DNA of 64,000 nt from the NCBI RefSeq assembly GCF_030177755.1, contig NZ_CP126539.1:2504001-2568000 (forward strand), in the 5' to 3' direction. The position numbers and the translations under genes are program-made. The notes beneath the pieces were generated by a model. The model was given only the letters and a program-made list of their open reading frames with translations, ran no database searches and was not told the origin of the DNA. How positions within the stretch are numbered: the stretch's first letter is position 1; each line of letters begins with the position of its first letter. Below are positions 52,185 through 61,400 of the stretch, one piece after another. Source of the stretch: Devosia sp. RR2S18. Its GTDB lineage: Bacteria; Pseudomonadota; Alphaproteobacteria; Rhizobiales; Devosiaceae.

Positions 52185-53336
52185 ATGAAACGTCGCGACT
52201 TCATGATCACAGCTGCCGCAGCCGCAGCTGGCACGGCATTTATGCCCCGCATGTCATTTGCCGCCGAAGGCGTGATCGACTGGTATACCAGTTCAGACAG
52301 CAACATTCTCGACTTTTGGACGAATACGGTGAAGCCTGCCTTTGAAGCAGCTCATCCGGGAGTTACGCTGAACCTGGTGGATGCCGGTGACGGCGCAGGC
52401 ATTATCTCCATTGGCGAACGGGCCATAGCAGCCAAGCAGTCTGGTGCGGACCCGCAGGCCGATTTCTTTGAGTCCGGAGATGCTCTCCTGCCAGCCGGCG
52501 CCATCGATGCCGGGGTCTACACCAATATCGCCGAAGCCGGCCTTGCCAATTACGACAAGATCAACCCGCTGGCGATCCAGAGCGAGTATTCGCTTCCCTA
52601 TCGCGGCAGCCAAGTTCTGCTGGCCTATGACACGACCAAGCTCGACCCCGCCGACGCCCCTAAGACGTGGGACGAGCTGGTTGCCTGGATCAAAGCCAAT
52701 CCAGGCCAGTTCGTCTACAACCGCCCCGACAAAGGCGGCTCCGGCGGCAATTTCGTGCGCCGCGCCATCCATCAGGCCAATGGTCTCGATCCTTCTGTGT
52801 TCACCGTCGACAACTACACACAAGAGTTCGGCGATGAGGCGCTCGGCAAGGCTTGGGAAATCCTCAACGACATCGCTCCGTCCCTTTATGACAACGGCGC
52901 CTATGCCTCGGGCAACACACAGTCGCTGCAGTTGTTGAGCCAAGGCGTGGTCACGATGATCCCGGTCTGGTCCGATCAGGTGCTGCAGGCCATCGATCAA
53001 GGCGTCCTCCCAGAGACGACCGGACTCGTACAGCTGCAGGACCTTGCGCTGGCAGGTGGCTTTACGCGCTCCATCGTCATCGAGAACGGTACCAATCGTG
53101 ATGCGTCGCTACAGCTGGCCGATTTCATCCTTTCAGAAGAAATCCAGAGCGCAATCCTGACTGAACTCGGCGGCTTCCCGGGGGTCAGCTGGGACTACAT
53201 CTCGCCCGAACTGCGCGAGCGCTTCGCCGACATCGTGCCGCAGACCATCCCAACCTTCCCCGGCGGAGATTGGGAAGCTGCCATCAATGATGGTTGGTAC
53301 CGCAACGTCGCCCCCAACGTCGATCGCAACTCGTGA
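52185..53336 (+). CDS. ABC importer substrate-binding protein (PotD/Fe-type)
   Basis: The product is 383 residues from ATG 52185, with GGGAG seven bases upstream. The N-terminus KRRDFMITAAAAAA is a twin-arginine-type signal (RRDFM), cut near residue 26. The fold is the two-lobed SBP used for iron, polyamine, thiamine and phosphonate importers (VIDWYTSSDS at the start of the mature protein). The following genes code two permeases, an ATPase, a phosphodiesterase and a phosphatase, so the ligand is probably a phosphodiester or phosphorylated polyol. That is an inference from context. Confidence 0.88.
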   Translation: MKRRDFMITAAAAAAGTAFMPRMSFAAEGVIDWYTSSDSNILDFWTNTVKPAFEAAHPGVTLNLVDAGDGAGIISIGERAIAAKQSGADPQADFFESGDALLPAGAIDAGVYTNIAEAGLANYDKINPLAIQSEYSLPYRGSQVLLAYDTTKLDPADAPKTWDELVAWIKANPGQFVYNRPDKGGSGGNFVRRAIHQANGLDPSVFTVDNYTQEFGDEALGKAWEILNDIAPSLYDNGAYASGNTQSLQLLSQGVVTMIPVWSDQVLQAIDQGVLPETTGLVQLQDLALAGGFTRSIVIENGTNRDASLQLADFILSEEIQSAILTELGGFPGVSWDYISPELRERFADIVPQTIPTFPGGDWEAAINDGWYRNVAPNVDRNS

Positions 53337-54217
53337 ACGAAGCAACCGCCGGAGCGGTACGTCCGCTCATCGACACTACGGACAGCAGGAGACCTTCGGG
53401 TCTCCTGCTTGTCGCCATCCCTGTTCTTCTCGTTGCTTGGCTGGTGATCTGGCCGATCATAAACGCCATTGCGAGGACCGTCTGGCGCCCTGGGGCGGAT
53501 GGGGAATACGAGTTCACACTTTCCACATATGTCTTTTTCTTCTCAGACCAGTACAGCATCAACAATCTGACGATTACGCTCTGGACCACGCTGATGTGCG
53601 CTATCCTGTTGCTGGTGATCTGTCTGCCCATTTCCCTATACCTGCGCTTCTCGACGGGCCGCCTGCCAGCCTACGTCCAAGCGCTCGCCATCTTTCCCAT
53701 GTTCGTGCCGTCGATCATCCTGGCTTATGCCTTCATTCGCGTGTTGGGGCCCAATGGCATGGTGGACATCCTGCTCAATGCAGTGGGGCTGCCGAAAATC
53801 CGCACTCCCTATCTGACGCCCTGGGGTCCGGTTATTGGCTTGGTTTGGGACAATGTGCCCCTCACCGTGCTGATCCTGCTCGCAGGGCTCGGCAGTGTAG
53901 CTAATCAGGGCATTGAGGCTGCCCGAGACGTCGGAGCAAATTGGCTGCAGGTGTTCTGGCACATCATCCTGCCCCGCATTTCTAATTCGATATTGGTGGC
54001 AATCTCGTTTGCAGTGCTGGGGATTTTCTCGTCCTTCACCTTGCCCTACCTGCTGGGACCAGCTTCTCCCGAGATGATGGGGCCATTTATGAACCGAACT
54101 TTCCGCGAGGTGAACGATCCGCTGAACGCCATCACGCAGGCGGTGATCACCTTCTGCTTCTGTATCGCTTTCGGGCTCTTCTACGTGCGCTCCGTGGCAC
54201 GCAACCAGGGGAAGTGA
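53333..54217 (+). CDS. ABC importer permease 1 (PotB/CysTW type)
   Basis: The product is 294 residues from GTG 53333, overlapping the upstream stop (GTGA). Six helices are visible. The coupling loop is NQGIEAARDVGANWLQVFWH, followed by IILPRI, of the binding-protein-dependent permease family. It pairs with the next gene. Confidence 0.9.
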   Translation: MNEATAGAVRPLIDTTDSRRPSGLLLVAIPVLLVAWLVIWPIINAIARTVWRPGADGEYEFTLSTYVFFFSDQYSINNLTITLWTTLMCAILLLVICLPISLYLRFSTGRLPAYVQALAIFPMFVPSIILAYAFIRVLGPNGMVDILLNAVGLPKIRTPYLTPWGPVIGLVWDNVPLTVLILLAGLGSVANQGIEAARDVGANWLQVFWHIILPRISNSILVAISFAVLGIFSSFTLPYLLGPASPEMMGPFMNRTFREVNDPLNAITQAVITFCFCIAFGLFYVRSVARNQGK

Positions 54218-54218
54218 C

Positions 54219-55073
54219 ATGGATCAGACCGCAATGGGCAGCCTCCCGACAACAAACGCACCACCGAACCGGCTGCCCATAGACTGGACTGGCGTCTCCT
54301 TTGCTGCCCTGCTCTCGATAGCGATCATCCTACCGCTGGTTGTCGTCGCCACCTGGGCCTTCACGGAAGTCTGGCGCTATCCGAACGTCATCCCTCAGCA
54401 GTTCGGCCTCCGGTTCTGGCACCAGACACTTTCACGCCCCGACGTATGGGCGGCGCTCACGCTCAGCCTGCAGCTCTCGACCGTCGTCACACTGCTGTCG
54501 GCAGCTATCTGCCTGCCGGCAGCCTATGCCTTCGCACGGCTTGACTTCCCGGGCCGCAGCATTCTCTTCTTCTCGTTCCTAGCCGGGCATGCCTTCCCAA
54601 AATTCGGTCTCTTGATCGCCATTGCCGCCATTTTCCTTCAGCTTAACCTTATCGGCACCTTCTGGGGCGTGGTGCTTATCCAGCTGGTGGGCACCTTGCT
54701 GTTCATGATCTGGATCCCTGTTGCAGCGTTCCAGTCCGTGGACCGGCGCATGGAGGAAGCCGCGCGGGACGTGGGGGCTTCGCCGCTCCGGGTGTTCTGG
54801 TCGATCACGCTGCCCCAGGCTGGCCCCACCATCGCAGCGGCGGTTCTCCTCAGTTTCGTCGGCACCTTCTACGAGACCGAAGGCGCTTGGCTCATCGGTG
54901 CGCCTGGCATTCGAACCATGCCGGTCCTGATGATCTCGTTCATCAACAATCAGATGGTCATTCAATTCGGCGCGGTCCTGTCCGTGATGCTCTGGGTGCC
55001 CTCCTTCATCGCTCTCATGTTTGCTCGCCGGGTTATCGGCGGCGGTGCCTTTGCCCGCGGGTTCGGCGCGTAG
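54219..55073 (+). CDS. ABC importer permease 2 (PotC type)
   Basis: The product is 284 residues with ATG 54219 one base after the previous stop. Six helices are present, and the coupling loop RRMEEAARDVGASPLRVFWS is followed by ITLPQAGP. The C-terminal MFARRVIGGGAFARGF tail is typical of PotC-like subunits. Confidence 0.9.
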   Translation: MDQTAMGSLPTTNAPPNRLPIDWTGVSFAALLSIAIILPLVVVATWAFTEVWRYPNVIPQQFGLRFWHQTLSRPDVWAALTLSLQLSTVVTLLSAAICLPAAYAFARLDFPGRSILFFSFLAGHAFPKFGLLIAIAAIFLQLNLIGTFWGVVLIQLVGTLLFMIWIPVAAFQSVDRRMEEAARDVGASPLRVFWSITLPQAGPTIAAAVLLSFVGTFYETEGAWLIGAPGIRTMPVLMISFINNQMVIQFGAVLSVMLWVPSFIALMFARRVIGGGAFARGFGA

Positions 55074-55080
55074 GAAGACT

Positions 55081-56118
55081 ATGTCCCTTCTCAAGATATC
55101 TGATGTTACCAAGGTCTTCCCCAACGGCAATGTCGTCGCGGTAGACAAGTTCTCGCTCGAGGTCGCGGACGGCGAACTCGTTTGCCTGCTTGGCCCCTCT
55201 GGCTCGGGCAAATCGACCTTGCTGCGCATTGTGGGAGGCTTTGAGCGCCCCACCTCGGGGTTGATCACCATTGATGGCGAGGACATCACGCAGTTGCCGC
55301 CGGAGAAACGCCCCACAGGCATGGTCTTCCAGAGCCATGCGCTTTGGACCCACATGAACGTCTTCAAGAACCTGGCGTTTGGATTGAAGCTCCGCCGCCT
55401 GCCCGTTGGCGAAATCCGGAGCAAGGTCGAGGCGGTGCTCGAGTTGGTGGGGCTCGGCGGCTATGGCGACCGCCATGTGGGTCAGCTCTCGGGGGGCCAG
55501 CAGCAGCGTGTGGCTCTGGCGCGCTCACTGGTGCTCGAACCCAAAATATTGCTACTTGACGAGCCGTTCGCGAGCCTCGACCAGCATCTGCGGGAGCGCC
55601 TTCGTGAGGAGGTCCGCGACATCCAGCAGCGGCTGAAGATCACGACGCTTTTCGTTACCCACGGGCAGGACGAGGCCCTTTCGATGGCAGATCGCATCAT
55701 TGTCATGCGCGACGGCCGAACCGAGCAAATCGATCGGCCTGACGTCGTGTACCGCGATCCCCAAACCCCCTTCGTGGCAGGGTTCATCGGCACGATGAAT
55801 CTGCTTGAAGGGGAGGTCTGCGACGGCATCTTCGCCAGCGACGGCCTGTCAGTGCCAGTTCCAGTCTCCGATGGCGCAGCCATGCTGGCAGTTCGCCCTG
55901 AAGCACTGGACATCGAGGCGGCGGAGCCTGGCCAAGCCAAGGTCCACCGGGTGACCGATTTCGGCACCCACGGCCTGGTAGATCTCGATCTGCCCAATCG
56001 CACCCGTCTCAAGGCCGTGGTCTCTCATCCTGATCTTTTCAGGTCCGGTCAGGGCGTCCAACTCAAGCCACGCGCCATCTATGCCTACCGCAACAATCGC
56101 CAGATCTATCGGAGCTGA
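55081..56118 (+). CDS. ABC importer ATPase, MalK/PotA type
   Basis: The product is 345 residues; the frame to 55021 overlaps the permease and is not used. Walker A is GPSGSGKSTLLR, the signature LSGGQQQRVALARSL, and Walker B ILLLDEPFASLD. The C-terminus has a TOBE-type domain (MLAVRPEALDIE). It may also serve the UgpBAE-like importer at 58094-61271, which has no ATPase gene in the window. Confidence 0.92.
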   Translation: MSLLKISDVTKVFPNGNVVAVDKFSLEVADGELVCLLGPSGSGKSTLLRIVGGFERPTSGLITIDGEDITQLPPEKRPTGMVFQSHALWTHMNVFKNLAFGLKLRRLPVGEIRSKVEAVLELVGLGGYGDRHVGQLSGGQQQRVALARSLVLEPKILLLDEPFASLDQHLRERLREEVRDIQQRLKITTLFVTHGQDEALSMADRIIVMRDGRTEQIDRPDVVYRDPQTPFVAGFIGTMNLLEGEVCDGIFASDGLSVPVPVSDGAAMLAVRPEALDIEAAEPGQAKVHRVTDFGTHGLVDLDLPNRTRLKAVVSHPDLFRSGQGVQLKPRAIYAYRNNRQIYRS

Positions 56119-56119
56119 A

Positions 56120-56956
56120 TTGACAGCACCTCTCTACATCGAACGGGATGGACATCGCACCTGGCTCAAATGGCACCGGGCGCGCCGCAAGCGCAGTGAT
56201 CCGGTGTTTACCGGCGCCAGGATCGTGGAGGCCATGCAACTGGGCGCCAGCGTCGAGGTGGATCTCGTGGTCCACGCCGACAATGGCTTCGCCATTCTTC
56301 ACAATCTCGCGCTGGAGGAGGAAACCACCGGCACTGGGCGCGTCCGCGAGACCAGCGCGAATACTCTGCGGAGCCTTGCCCTCCGTGCCAATGACGGCAC
56401 GCCCCTGCCCGACCGGGTCATGCTGCTCGAGGATCTCTGCGCACTGCTGACCAAGTCACCTCCGCATGGAGACGGGCTCTTGCAGCTCGACCTGAAGGAA
56501 GACCTCGCGGCTCTGGATGACCGGACGGTCGCCAACTTTGCGACCAGCATCGCGCCGGTATTGGGCTCCCTCATTTTATCAGGCGGTGATGGCGCCGCCG
56601 TCAGCCTCTTGGCGACTGCTTCCCCAACACTGCGGACCGGATACGATCCCTGCTACGGGGACTCGCTTGCCCGTCTCCAGGCAACAGGCGACTACGCCAC
56701 TTTCATCGCCGACGCACTTGCGACCGCGCCCACGGCTGAAATGATTTATCTCGCCTATGACATCGTGCTCTCGGCGGAGGCGGTTGGCTTCGACATTGTC
56801 GCCCCTATTCATGCTGCGGGCCGCCGCATCGACGCTTGGACAATTCGCGAGGTCACGCCCCAATCTCTTGCCGAGGTCGAACGCTTGCTTTCGCTCAAGG
56901 TCGACCAGATCACAACCGATGACCCGGAGGGGCTCTTCGCCGCATTCGTCAAATGA
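56120..56956 (+). CDS. glycerophosphodiester phosphodiesterase-family protein
   Basis: The product is 278 residues from TTG 56120, with GGAG seven bases upstream. It has the GDPD TIM-barrel: His-Arg pair in WLKWHRARRKRSD, the acidic pair in GASVEVDLVVHADNGF, and a second His in ILHNLALEEETTGTG, where the usual HD is HN. The acidic pair sits in VEVDL. It should hydrolyse glycerophosphodiesters to sn-glycerol-3-phosphate and an alcohol, or cleave a related phosphodiester. There is no signal peptide, so it acts after import. It lies directly after the ATPase gene and overlaps the phosphatase gene by four bases. Confidence 0.82.
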   Translation: MTAPLYIERDGHRTWLKWHRARRKRSDPVFTGARIVEAMQLGASVEVDLVVHADNGFAILHNLALEEETTGTGRVRETSANTLRSLALRANDGTPLPDRVMLLEDLCALLTKSPPHGDGLLQLDLKEDLAALDDRTVANFATSIAPVLGSLILSGGDGAAVSLLATASPTLRTGYDPCYGDSLARLQATGDYATFIADALATAPTAEMIYLAYDIVLSAEAVGFDIVAPIHAAGRRIDAWTIREVTPQSLAEVERLLSLKVDQITTDDPEGLFAAFVK

Positions 56957-57762
56957 CAATCGACTATGACCTGATACTCGACGAAATGGTTGCCATTGCG
57001 CGCGACGCTGGCACGCTTACTCTTGAGCACTTCCGCGATTTTCGAGCTCTTGAGATCGGCATCAAGGGCCCGGGAGACTTCGTCTCCGACGCGGACCGCG
57101 AGGCCGAGCAGCTGATCCGCAAGCGCCTCTTCGCCATCAATCCCGATTGGAGCCTGACAGGCGAAGAGTTCGCCCCCGTCGATGGCGCCGACCCGGAGCA
57201 TCGGTGGCTGGTTGACCCGATCGACGGAACCACCAATTTCCTGAACGGTCAGCACTACACCATCACCATAGCCTTGCGGCGTGGACAGGAAACGCTCTGC
57301 GGTCTGGTGTACAATCCGGTTGCTGACGAGATGTTCACGGCCAGCAAGGGCGGTGGCGCGTGGCTGAACGGAGATCGCGTCCATGTTAGCCGTTCAACGG
57401 AGGTCGGCCTTATGTGCGTGGGCACCGGGCTGCCCACCCCCGGCCTTCAGCTTTATCCGGGCGCCTACCAACGGCTGGACATGATCCGCTCTAATATCGG
57501 AGCGGTGCGGGTCGTCGGCAGCGCGGCAAACTCTTGCGCCTACGTCGCCGCTGGACGGTTGACCGGCTACTATGAAGAGACCGGCTTTGTTGATACGGCG
57601 GCTGGCATTCTTCTGGTCGAGGAAGCCGGGGGCATCGTTACCGACTGGTGGGGCCGCGGACCTGAGGTTTTCGAGCGCACCGGCGCACTCATCGTCGCAA
57701 ACCCGGCAACGCACGCTTTTTTGCTCGAGCAACTGCGATCAGTTCCGCGCAAGGAACCCTAG
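56953..57762 (+). CDS. inositol-monophosphatase-family phosphatase
   Basis: The product is 269 residues with an ATGA overlap to the previous gene. It has the Mg-dependent IMPase motifs: LTGEEF (Glu ligand), WLVDPIDGTTNFLNG near 88 (DP(I/L)DGT), and the C-terminal FVDTAAGILLVEEAGG, where the usual WD is VD. It removes phosphate from inositol phosphate, or from another sugar or polyol phosphate. Together with the importer and the phosphodiesterase it suggests a route from glycerophosphoinositol or a similar head group to inositol, glycerol phosphate and phosphate. Confidence 0.87.
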   Translation: MTIDYDLILDEMVAIARDAGTLTLEHFRDFRALEIGIKGPGDFVSDADREAEQLIRKRLFAINPDWSLTGEEFAPVDGADPEHRWLVDPIDGTTNFLNGQHYTITIALRRGQETLCGLVYNPVADEMFTASKGGGAWLNGDRVHVSRSTEVGLMCVGTGLPTPGLQLYPGAYQRLDMIRSNIGAVRVVGSAANSCAYVAAGRLTGYYEETGFVDTAAGILLVEEAGGIVTDWWGRGPEVFERTGALIVANPATHAFLLEQLRSVPRKEP

Positions 57763-58093
57763 CAGCAACTGTTCACAGCCGCCGTACGAACTCTATCTCC
57801 ACGCTGGCACCAATTCGTACCGGCAACGCGCGAGCCTGCGCGGGCTCACGCCACCATGCATTGCGAGCGGTGCCCGTGCCTGCCCCCACTATAGTGCCCC
57901 AGACGACCCCTGATGCGGGCTTTGCGGGCATTCGCCAGGTTGAGCCGAAGGGCACCAGTTGAGTGTCACCAAACTGCCGTGATCCCGTCACCCAGCTGTA
58001 AAGCACCGCTGCTACGCACGCGGGGCTCGCACTTAGATGAGCCAGCGGGGCAACAACTTCCTGCTGATACTTTTTGTCATGCAGGAGAGAACC
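57763..58093. other. intergenic region before the ugpB-like gene; weak minus-strand frame
   Basis: The minus strand is open from about 58006 to 57773 (77 codons, GTG start) with a fairly natural composition (PFGSTWRMPAKPASGVVWGT, ending GASVEIEFVRRL). I cannot assign it or find a ribosome site, so it may be a gene remnant. Otherwise this stretch should hold the ugp promoter, which I cannot place with confidence. Confidence 0.4.
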
Positions 58094-59395
58094 ATGGTTC
58101 GCCTATCCCTCGCCGCACTTACCGTCGCCCTGACGTCCACCACCGCCTTTGCTCAGACTGAAATCAGCTGGTGGCATGGCATGGGCGGGCATCTCGGTGA
58201 CGTGATCAATCAGATTGCGACCGACTTCAACGCCAGCCAGGACGAATACGCTATCACCCCCGTATTCAAGGGCTCCTACGAAGAGACGCTGACTTCTGCC
58301 ATCGCCGCCTTCCGCGCAGGCGAGCAGCCCAACGTCGTGCAGGTGTTTGACGCCGGCGCCGCAACGGTGATCGGTGCAAATGGCGCCACCATCCCCGTGC
58401 AGGACCTGCTGGAGAACAACGGTGTCGAATTCAACATCGAAGATTACATTCCAGGCGTGCGCTATTTCTTCGCAGACACCGAAGGCAAGATGATCGGCAT
58501 GCCGTTCAACTCATCCTCGCCGGTGCTCTACTACAATATGGATGCGCTGAGCGCAGCTGGCATCGACGCCCCACCGGCGACCTATGAGGATTTCGAAGCG
58601 ATGGCTCCGGCCCTCAAGGAAGCTGGCTACATTCCCCTGGTCCAGACCCATATTCCGTGGGAGTTCGTCGAGAACTTCCATTCGCGCCACAACCTGCCTT
58701 TTGCCTCTAACGACAATGGCTATAAAGGTGCTGACGGCACGGAAATCCTGATCAACTCGCCTGAAATGGCCATGCACTTCACCAAGGTGAAGGAGTGGCT
58801 CGATGCCGGCCTCTTCGGCTTCTTTGGAACGGGCTGGGATGATAACCAGGCCCACTTCAACGAGGGCGATGCAGCCATGTATATCGGCTCGTCGGGCGAC
58901 TTCGGTGGGCTCACCGCTGCCGAATTGCCTTTCGAGTGGGCGTCCACCTATCTCCCCTATTGGGAATCCATCACCGAAGAGGGCTATCAGACCTTTATCG
59001 GCGGTGCCTCGCTGTTCGCAATGGCCGGCCACTCCGAGGAGGAAAACGCCGCTACTGCTGCCTTCTTCCAGTACCTGACTTCACCCGAAGTCCAGTACAT
59101 GTGGCACCGCGAAACTGGCTATGTGCCAATCACCACTGCTGCGTACGAACTGGCCAAGGCGGAGGGCCATTATGAACGCTCTCCCGCCGCTGAGACCGCC
59201 ATCCAGCAGCTTTCGCTCCAGAGCGGTGAAAACACCCGCGGCTACCGCATGGGCTTCTATGTCCAGATCCGCGACGTGGAGAACCGTGAGTTTGCCCGCT
59301 TTCTGAACGGCGAAACGACCATTGAGGACGCGCTGTCCACGATCGAGACCGAAGGCAACGAACTGCTGGCCCGCTTCGCGCAGACCCAACAGTAA
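58094..59395 (+). CDS. ugpB: UgpB-like ABC substrate-binding protein (glycerol-3-phosphate/sugar type)
   Basis: The product is 433 residues from ATG 58094, with CAGGAGAGA upstream. The signal peptide ends at TAFA (residue 19). The family pattern is the MalE/UgpB type: TEISWWHGMGGHLGDVINQI, then a YYNMDALSAAGID and PATYEDFE middle, close to the UgpB of Hyphomicrobiales. Mature UgpB binds sn-glycerol-3-phosphate or glycerophosphocholine. Following the phosphodiesterase operon this would make a second glycerophospho-compound system. The ligand is inferred from family. Confidence 0.85.
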   Translation: MVRLSLAALTVALTSTTAFAQTEISWWHGMGGHLGDVINQIATDFNASQDEYAITPVFKGSYEETLTSAIAAFRAGEQPNVVQVFDAGAATVIGANGATIPVQDLLENNGVEFNIEDYIPGVRYFFADTEGKMIGMPFNSSSPVLYYNMDALSAAGIDAPPATYEDFEAMAPALKEAGYIPLVQTHIPWEFVENFHSRHNLPFASNDNGYKGADGTEILINSPEMAMHFTKVKEWLDAGLFGFFGTGWDDNQAHFNEGDAAMYIGSSGDFGGLTAAELPFEWASTYLPYWESITEEGYQTFIGGASLFAMAGHSEEENAATAAFFQYLTSPEVQYMWHRETGYVPITTAAYELAKAEGHYERSPAAETAIQQLSLQSGENTRGYRMGFYVQIRDVENREFARFLNGETTIEDALSTIETEGNELLARFAQTQQ

Positions 59396-59413
59396 GCTCT
59401 TTTGACTCTCCCT

Positions 59414-59438
59414 CGGCGGCCCAAATTTGGGGCCGCCG
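59414..59438 (+). promoter_or_regulatory. stem-loop between ugpB-like and ugpA-like genes
   Basis: CGGCGGCCC-AAATTT-GGGGCCGCCG forms a strong hairpin (one bulged G), starting 18 bases after the ugpB stop. Such hairpins cause partial termination or protect the upstream mRNA, so more binding protein than permease is made. Confidence 0.65.
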
Positions 59439-59465
59439 ATTTCCTTGCCAAGCGAGGCTAATGTC

Positions 59466-60347
59466 TTGAAACGCGCCGGCTTCGATTCAAATTGGCTGCC
59501 AATACTGCTGCTGCTCCCGCAGCTCTCGATCATCGCCGTGTTCTTCTACTGGCCCGCCCTACAGGCGCTCCGGTCCTCCTTCTTCCTTGAGGACCCGTTC
59601 GGGTTCAGTGCCAGCTTCGTCGGACTTGAGAATTATGTGAGGCTCCTCCGCAGCCCGGAATATCTCAACAATGCCGGCTTCACCGTAGTGTTCTCGACCT
59701 CGGTCACGTTCTTTTCGCTCGCCATCGCCCTGCTGCTGGCCGTCAAGGCCGACAAGGTGATCCGCGGCGCCAAGACCTACCGGACCTTGTTGATGTGGGT
59801 CTATGCGGTGGCGCCCCCAGTGGCTGGGTTCATCACGCTCATCATGTTCAACCAGCGCTGGGGCCCGCTGACCAGCTTCTTTGAGTTGTTCGGCTGGGAC
59901 TTCCGCGTTCGTCAGAACTATGCCGACACGGCCATAGCCATGATCGTGGCATCGGTGTGGAAGCAGATACCAGTCAACTTCATCTTTTTCCTTTCTGGCC
60001 TGCAGTCGATCCCCCGCAATGTCGTGGAAGCGGCAATGATCGACAATCGTTCGGCCGTGAGCCGGTTTTGGACCATCACCTTTCCGCTGCTCGCGCCTAC
60101 CGGCTTCTTCCTGCTGATCACCAACATCACCTATTCACTATTCGATACCTTCGGGACGATCGACACTATTCTGAGAAACAACCCTGGAGATAACCCCGTG
60201 ACCTTGGTCTACCGGGTTTATCTGGACGGGTTCCGCGGCCAGGATATCGGCGGGTCGTCGGCGCAATCCGTGGTGCTCATGGTTCTCGTCCTGCTGCTGA
60301 CGGTGTTTCAGTTCCGCATGGTCGAACGTCGCATTCACTACAACTGA
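59466..60347 (+). CDS. ugpA: UgpA-like ABC permease
   Basis: The product is 293 residues from TTG 59466 with CGAGG eight bases upstream; a longer frame to 59427 starts inside the hairpin. Six helices are visible, and the coupling loop is SIPRNVVEAAMIDNRSAVSR before TFPLL. It ends VERRIHYN as UgpA proteins do. It pairs with UgpE, ten bases downstream. Confidence 0.88.
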   Translation: MKRAGFDSNWLPILLLLPQLSIIAVFFYWPALQALRSSFFLEDPFGFSASFVGLENYVRLLRSPEYLNNAGFTVVFSTSVTFFSLAIALLLAVKADKVIRGAKTYRTLLMWVYAVAPPVAGFITLIMFNQRWGPLTSFFELFGWDFRVRQNYADTAIAMIVASVWKQIPVNFIFFLSGLQSIPRNVVEAAMIDNRSAVSRFWTITFPLLAPTGFFLLITNITYSLFDTFGTIDTILRNNPGDNPVTLVYRVYLDGFRGQDIGGSSAQSVVLMVLVLLLTVFQFRMVERRIHYN

Positions 60348-60356
60348 GGGACGATC

Positions 60357-61271
60357 ATGGCTGAAATCTATGAGAGCCGCGCCATCATTGCCTCGACGAC
60401 CACTCCGCAACTGCGCCGGGCCAAGTTCAATTGGGAGGCTGTTGGCGATCATGCAATCCTGATTGCGGGTGTGCTGTTCATGGTCGCGCCGCTCCTCATG
60501 CTGGTGCAGATGAGTTCCATGCCAGACATCGAGACGATCAAGTCGGGTCCCAGCCTTCAGTTCGGTGATCAGCTATGGCCGAACCTGATGAAGGCCCTCT
60601 TTGAATCGATGAGCTTTTCCGGTGCGAACACCGGTCTCAACATGTTCAAGAACTCACTGGTGCTGGGGCTCGGCTTTGCAATCGGCAAGGTGGTCATATC
60701 GATGATGGCGGCCTATGCCATTGTCTACTTCCGGCTTCGCTTTGGGATGGTCGCCTTCTGGCTGATCTTTACGACCCTGCTGCTGCCGCTTGAGGTGCGC
60801 ATCGTGCCCTCCTATGAGATCACCCAGAAGCTCGGATTACTGAACACCTATACCGGGCTTATTGTGCCGCTGATCGCTTCGGCTACCGCGACCTTCTTCT
60901 TCCGCCAGTTCTATCTGTCGGTACCCGAAGAACTGCTGGAAGCGGCTCGCATCGACGGCGCCGGTCCCATCCGGTTCTTCATCGACATCCTCATTCCCCT
61001 TTCGCAAACAATGATCGCGGCGATCTTCATCATCATGTTTGTCTACGGCTGGAACCAGTATCTCTGGCCCACCATGATCGTCACTGATGAAAGCAAGTAC
61101 ACTCTGGTCCAAGGCATCAAGCAGATCACCCAAGGCTTGGACGGCAGTCAGCAAGTGCCTGAGTATGGGCGTTCAAACCTATTGGCCATGCTCGCCATCA
61201 TTCCGCCGGTCGCGGTGGTGATTTTTTTCCAGCGCTGGTTCGTCAAAGGGCTGACTGAGAGCGACAAGTAG
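60357..61271 (+). CDS. ugpE: UgpE-like ABC permease
   Basis: The product is 304 residues. Six helices are visible, with the coupling loop VPEELLEAARIDGAGPIRFF before DILIPLSQTM. The IPPVAVVIFFQRWFVKGLTE ending is common to UgpE/MalG subunits. No UgpC ATPase follows: downstream there is a gap and a minus-strand gene. Confidence 0.88.
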   Translation: MAEIYESRAIIASTTTPQLRRAKFNWEAVGDHAILIAGVLFMVAPLLMLVQMSSMPDIETIKSGPSLQFGDQLWPNLMKALFESMSFSGANTGLNMFKNSLVLGLGFAIGKVVISMMAAYAIVYFRLRFGMVAFWLIFTTLLLPLEVRIVPSYEITQKLGLLNTYTGLIVPLIASATATFFFRQFYLSVPEELLEAARIDGAGPIRFFIDILIPLSQTMIAAIFIIMFVYGWNQYLWPTMIVTDESKYTLVQGIKQITQGLDGSQQVPEYGRSNLLAMLAIIPPVAVVIFFQRWFVKGLTESDK

Positions 61272-61400
61272 CGCTGGAGATTGTCGGTATGCTCTGAAGG
61301 CTTAGCTTCGCTTAAGCAGCTATCGGAAGGTTGAGGAGAACCGCTCCGCGGCATGGGTCCATCCTCGTCCAATAGCTCAGCTTGGGCGCTATTGACGAGC

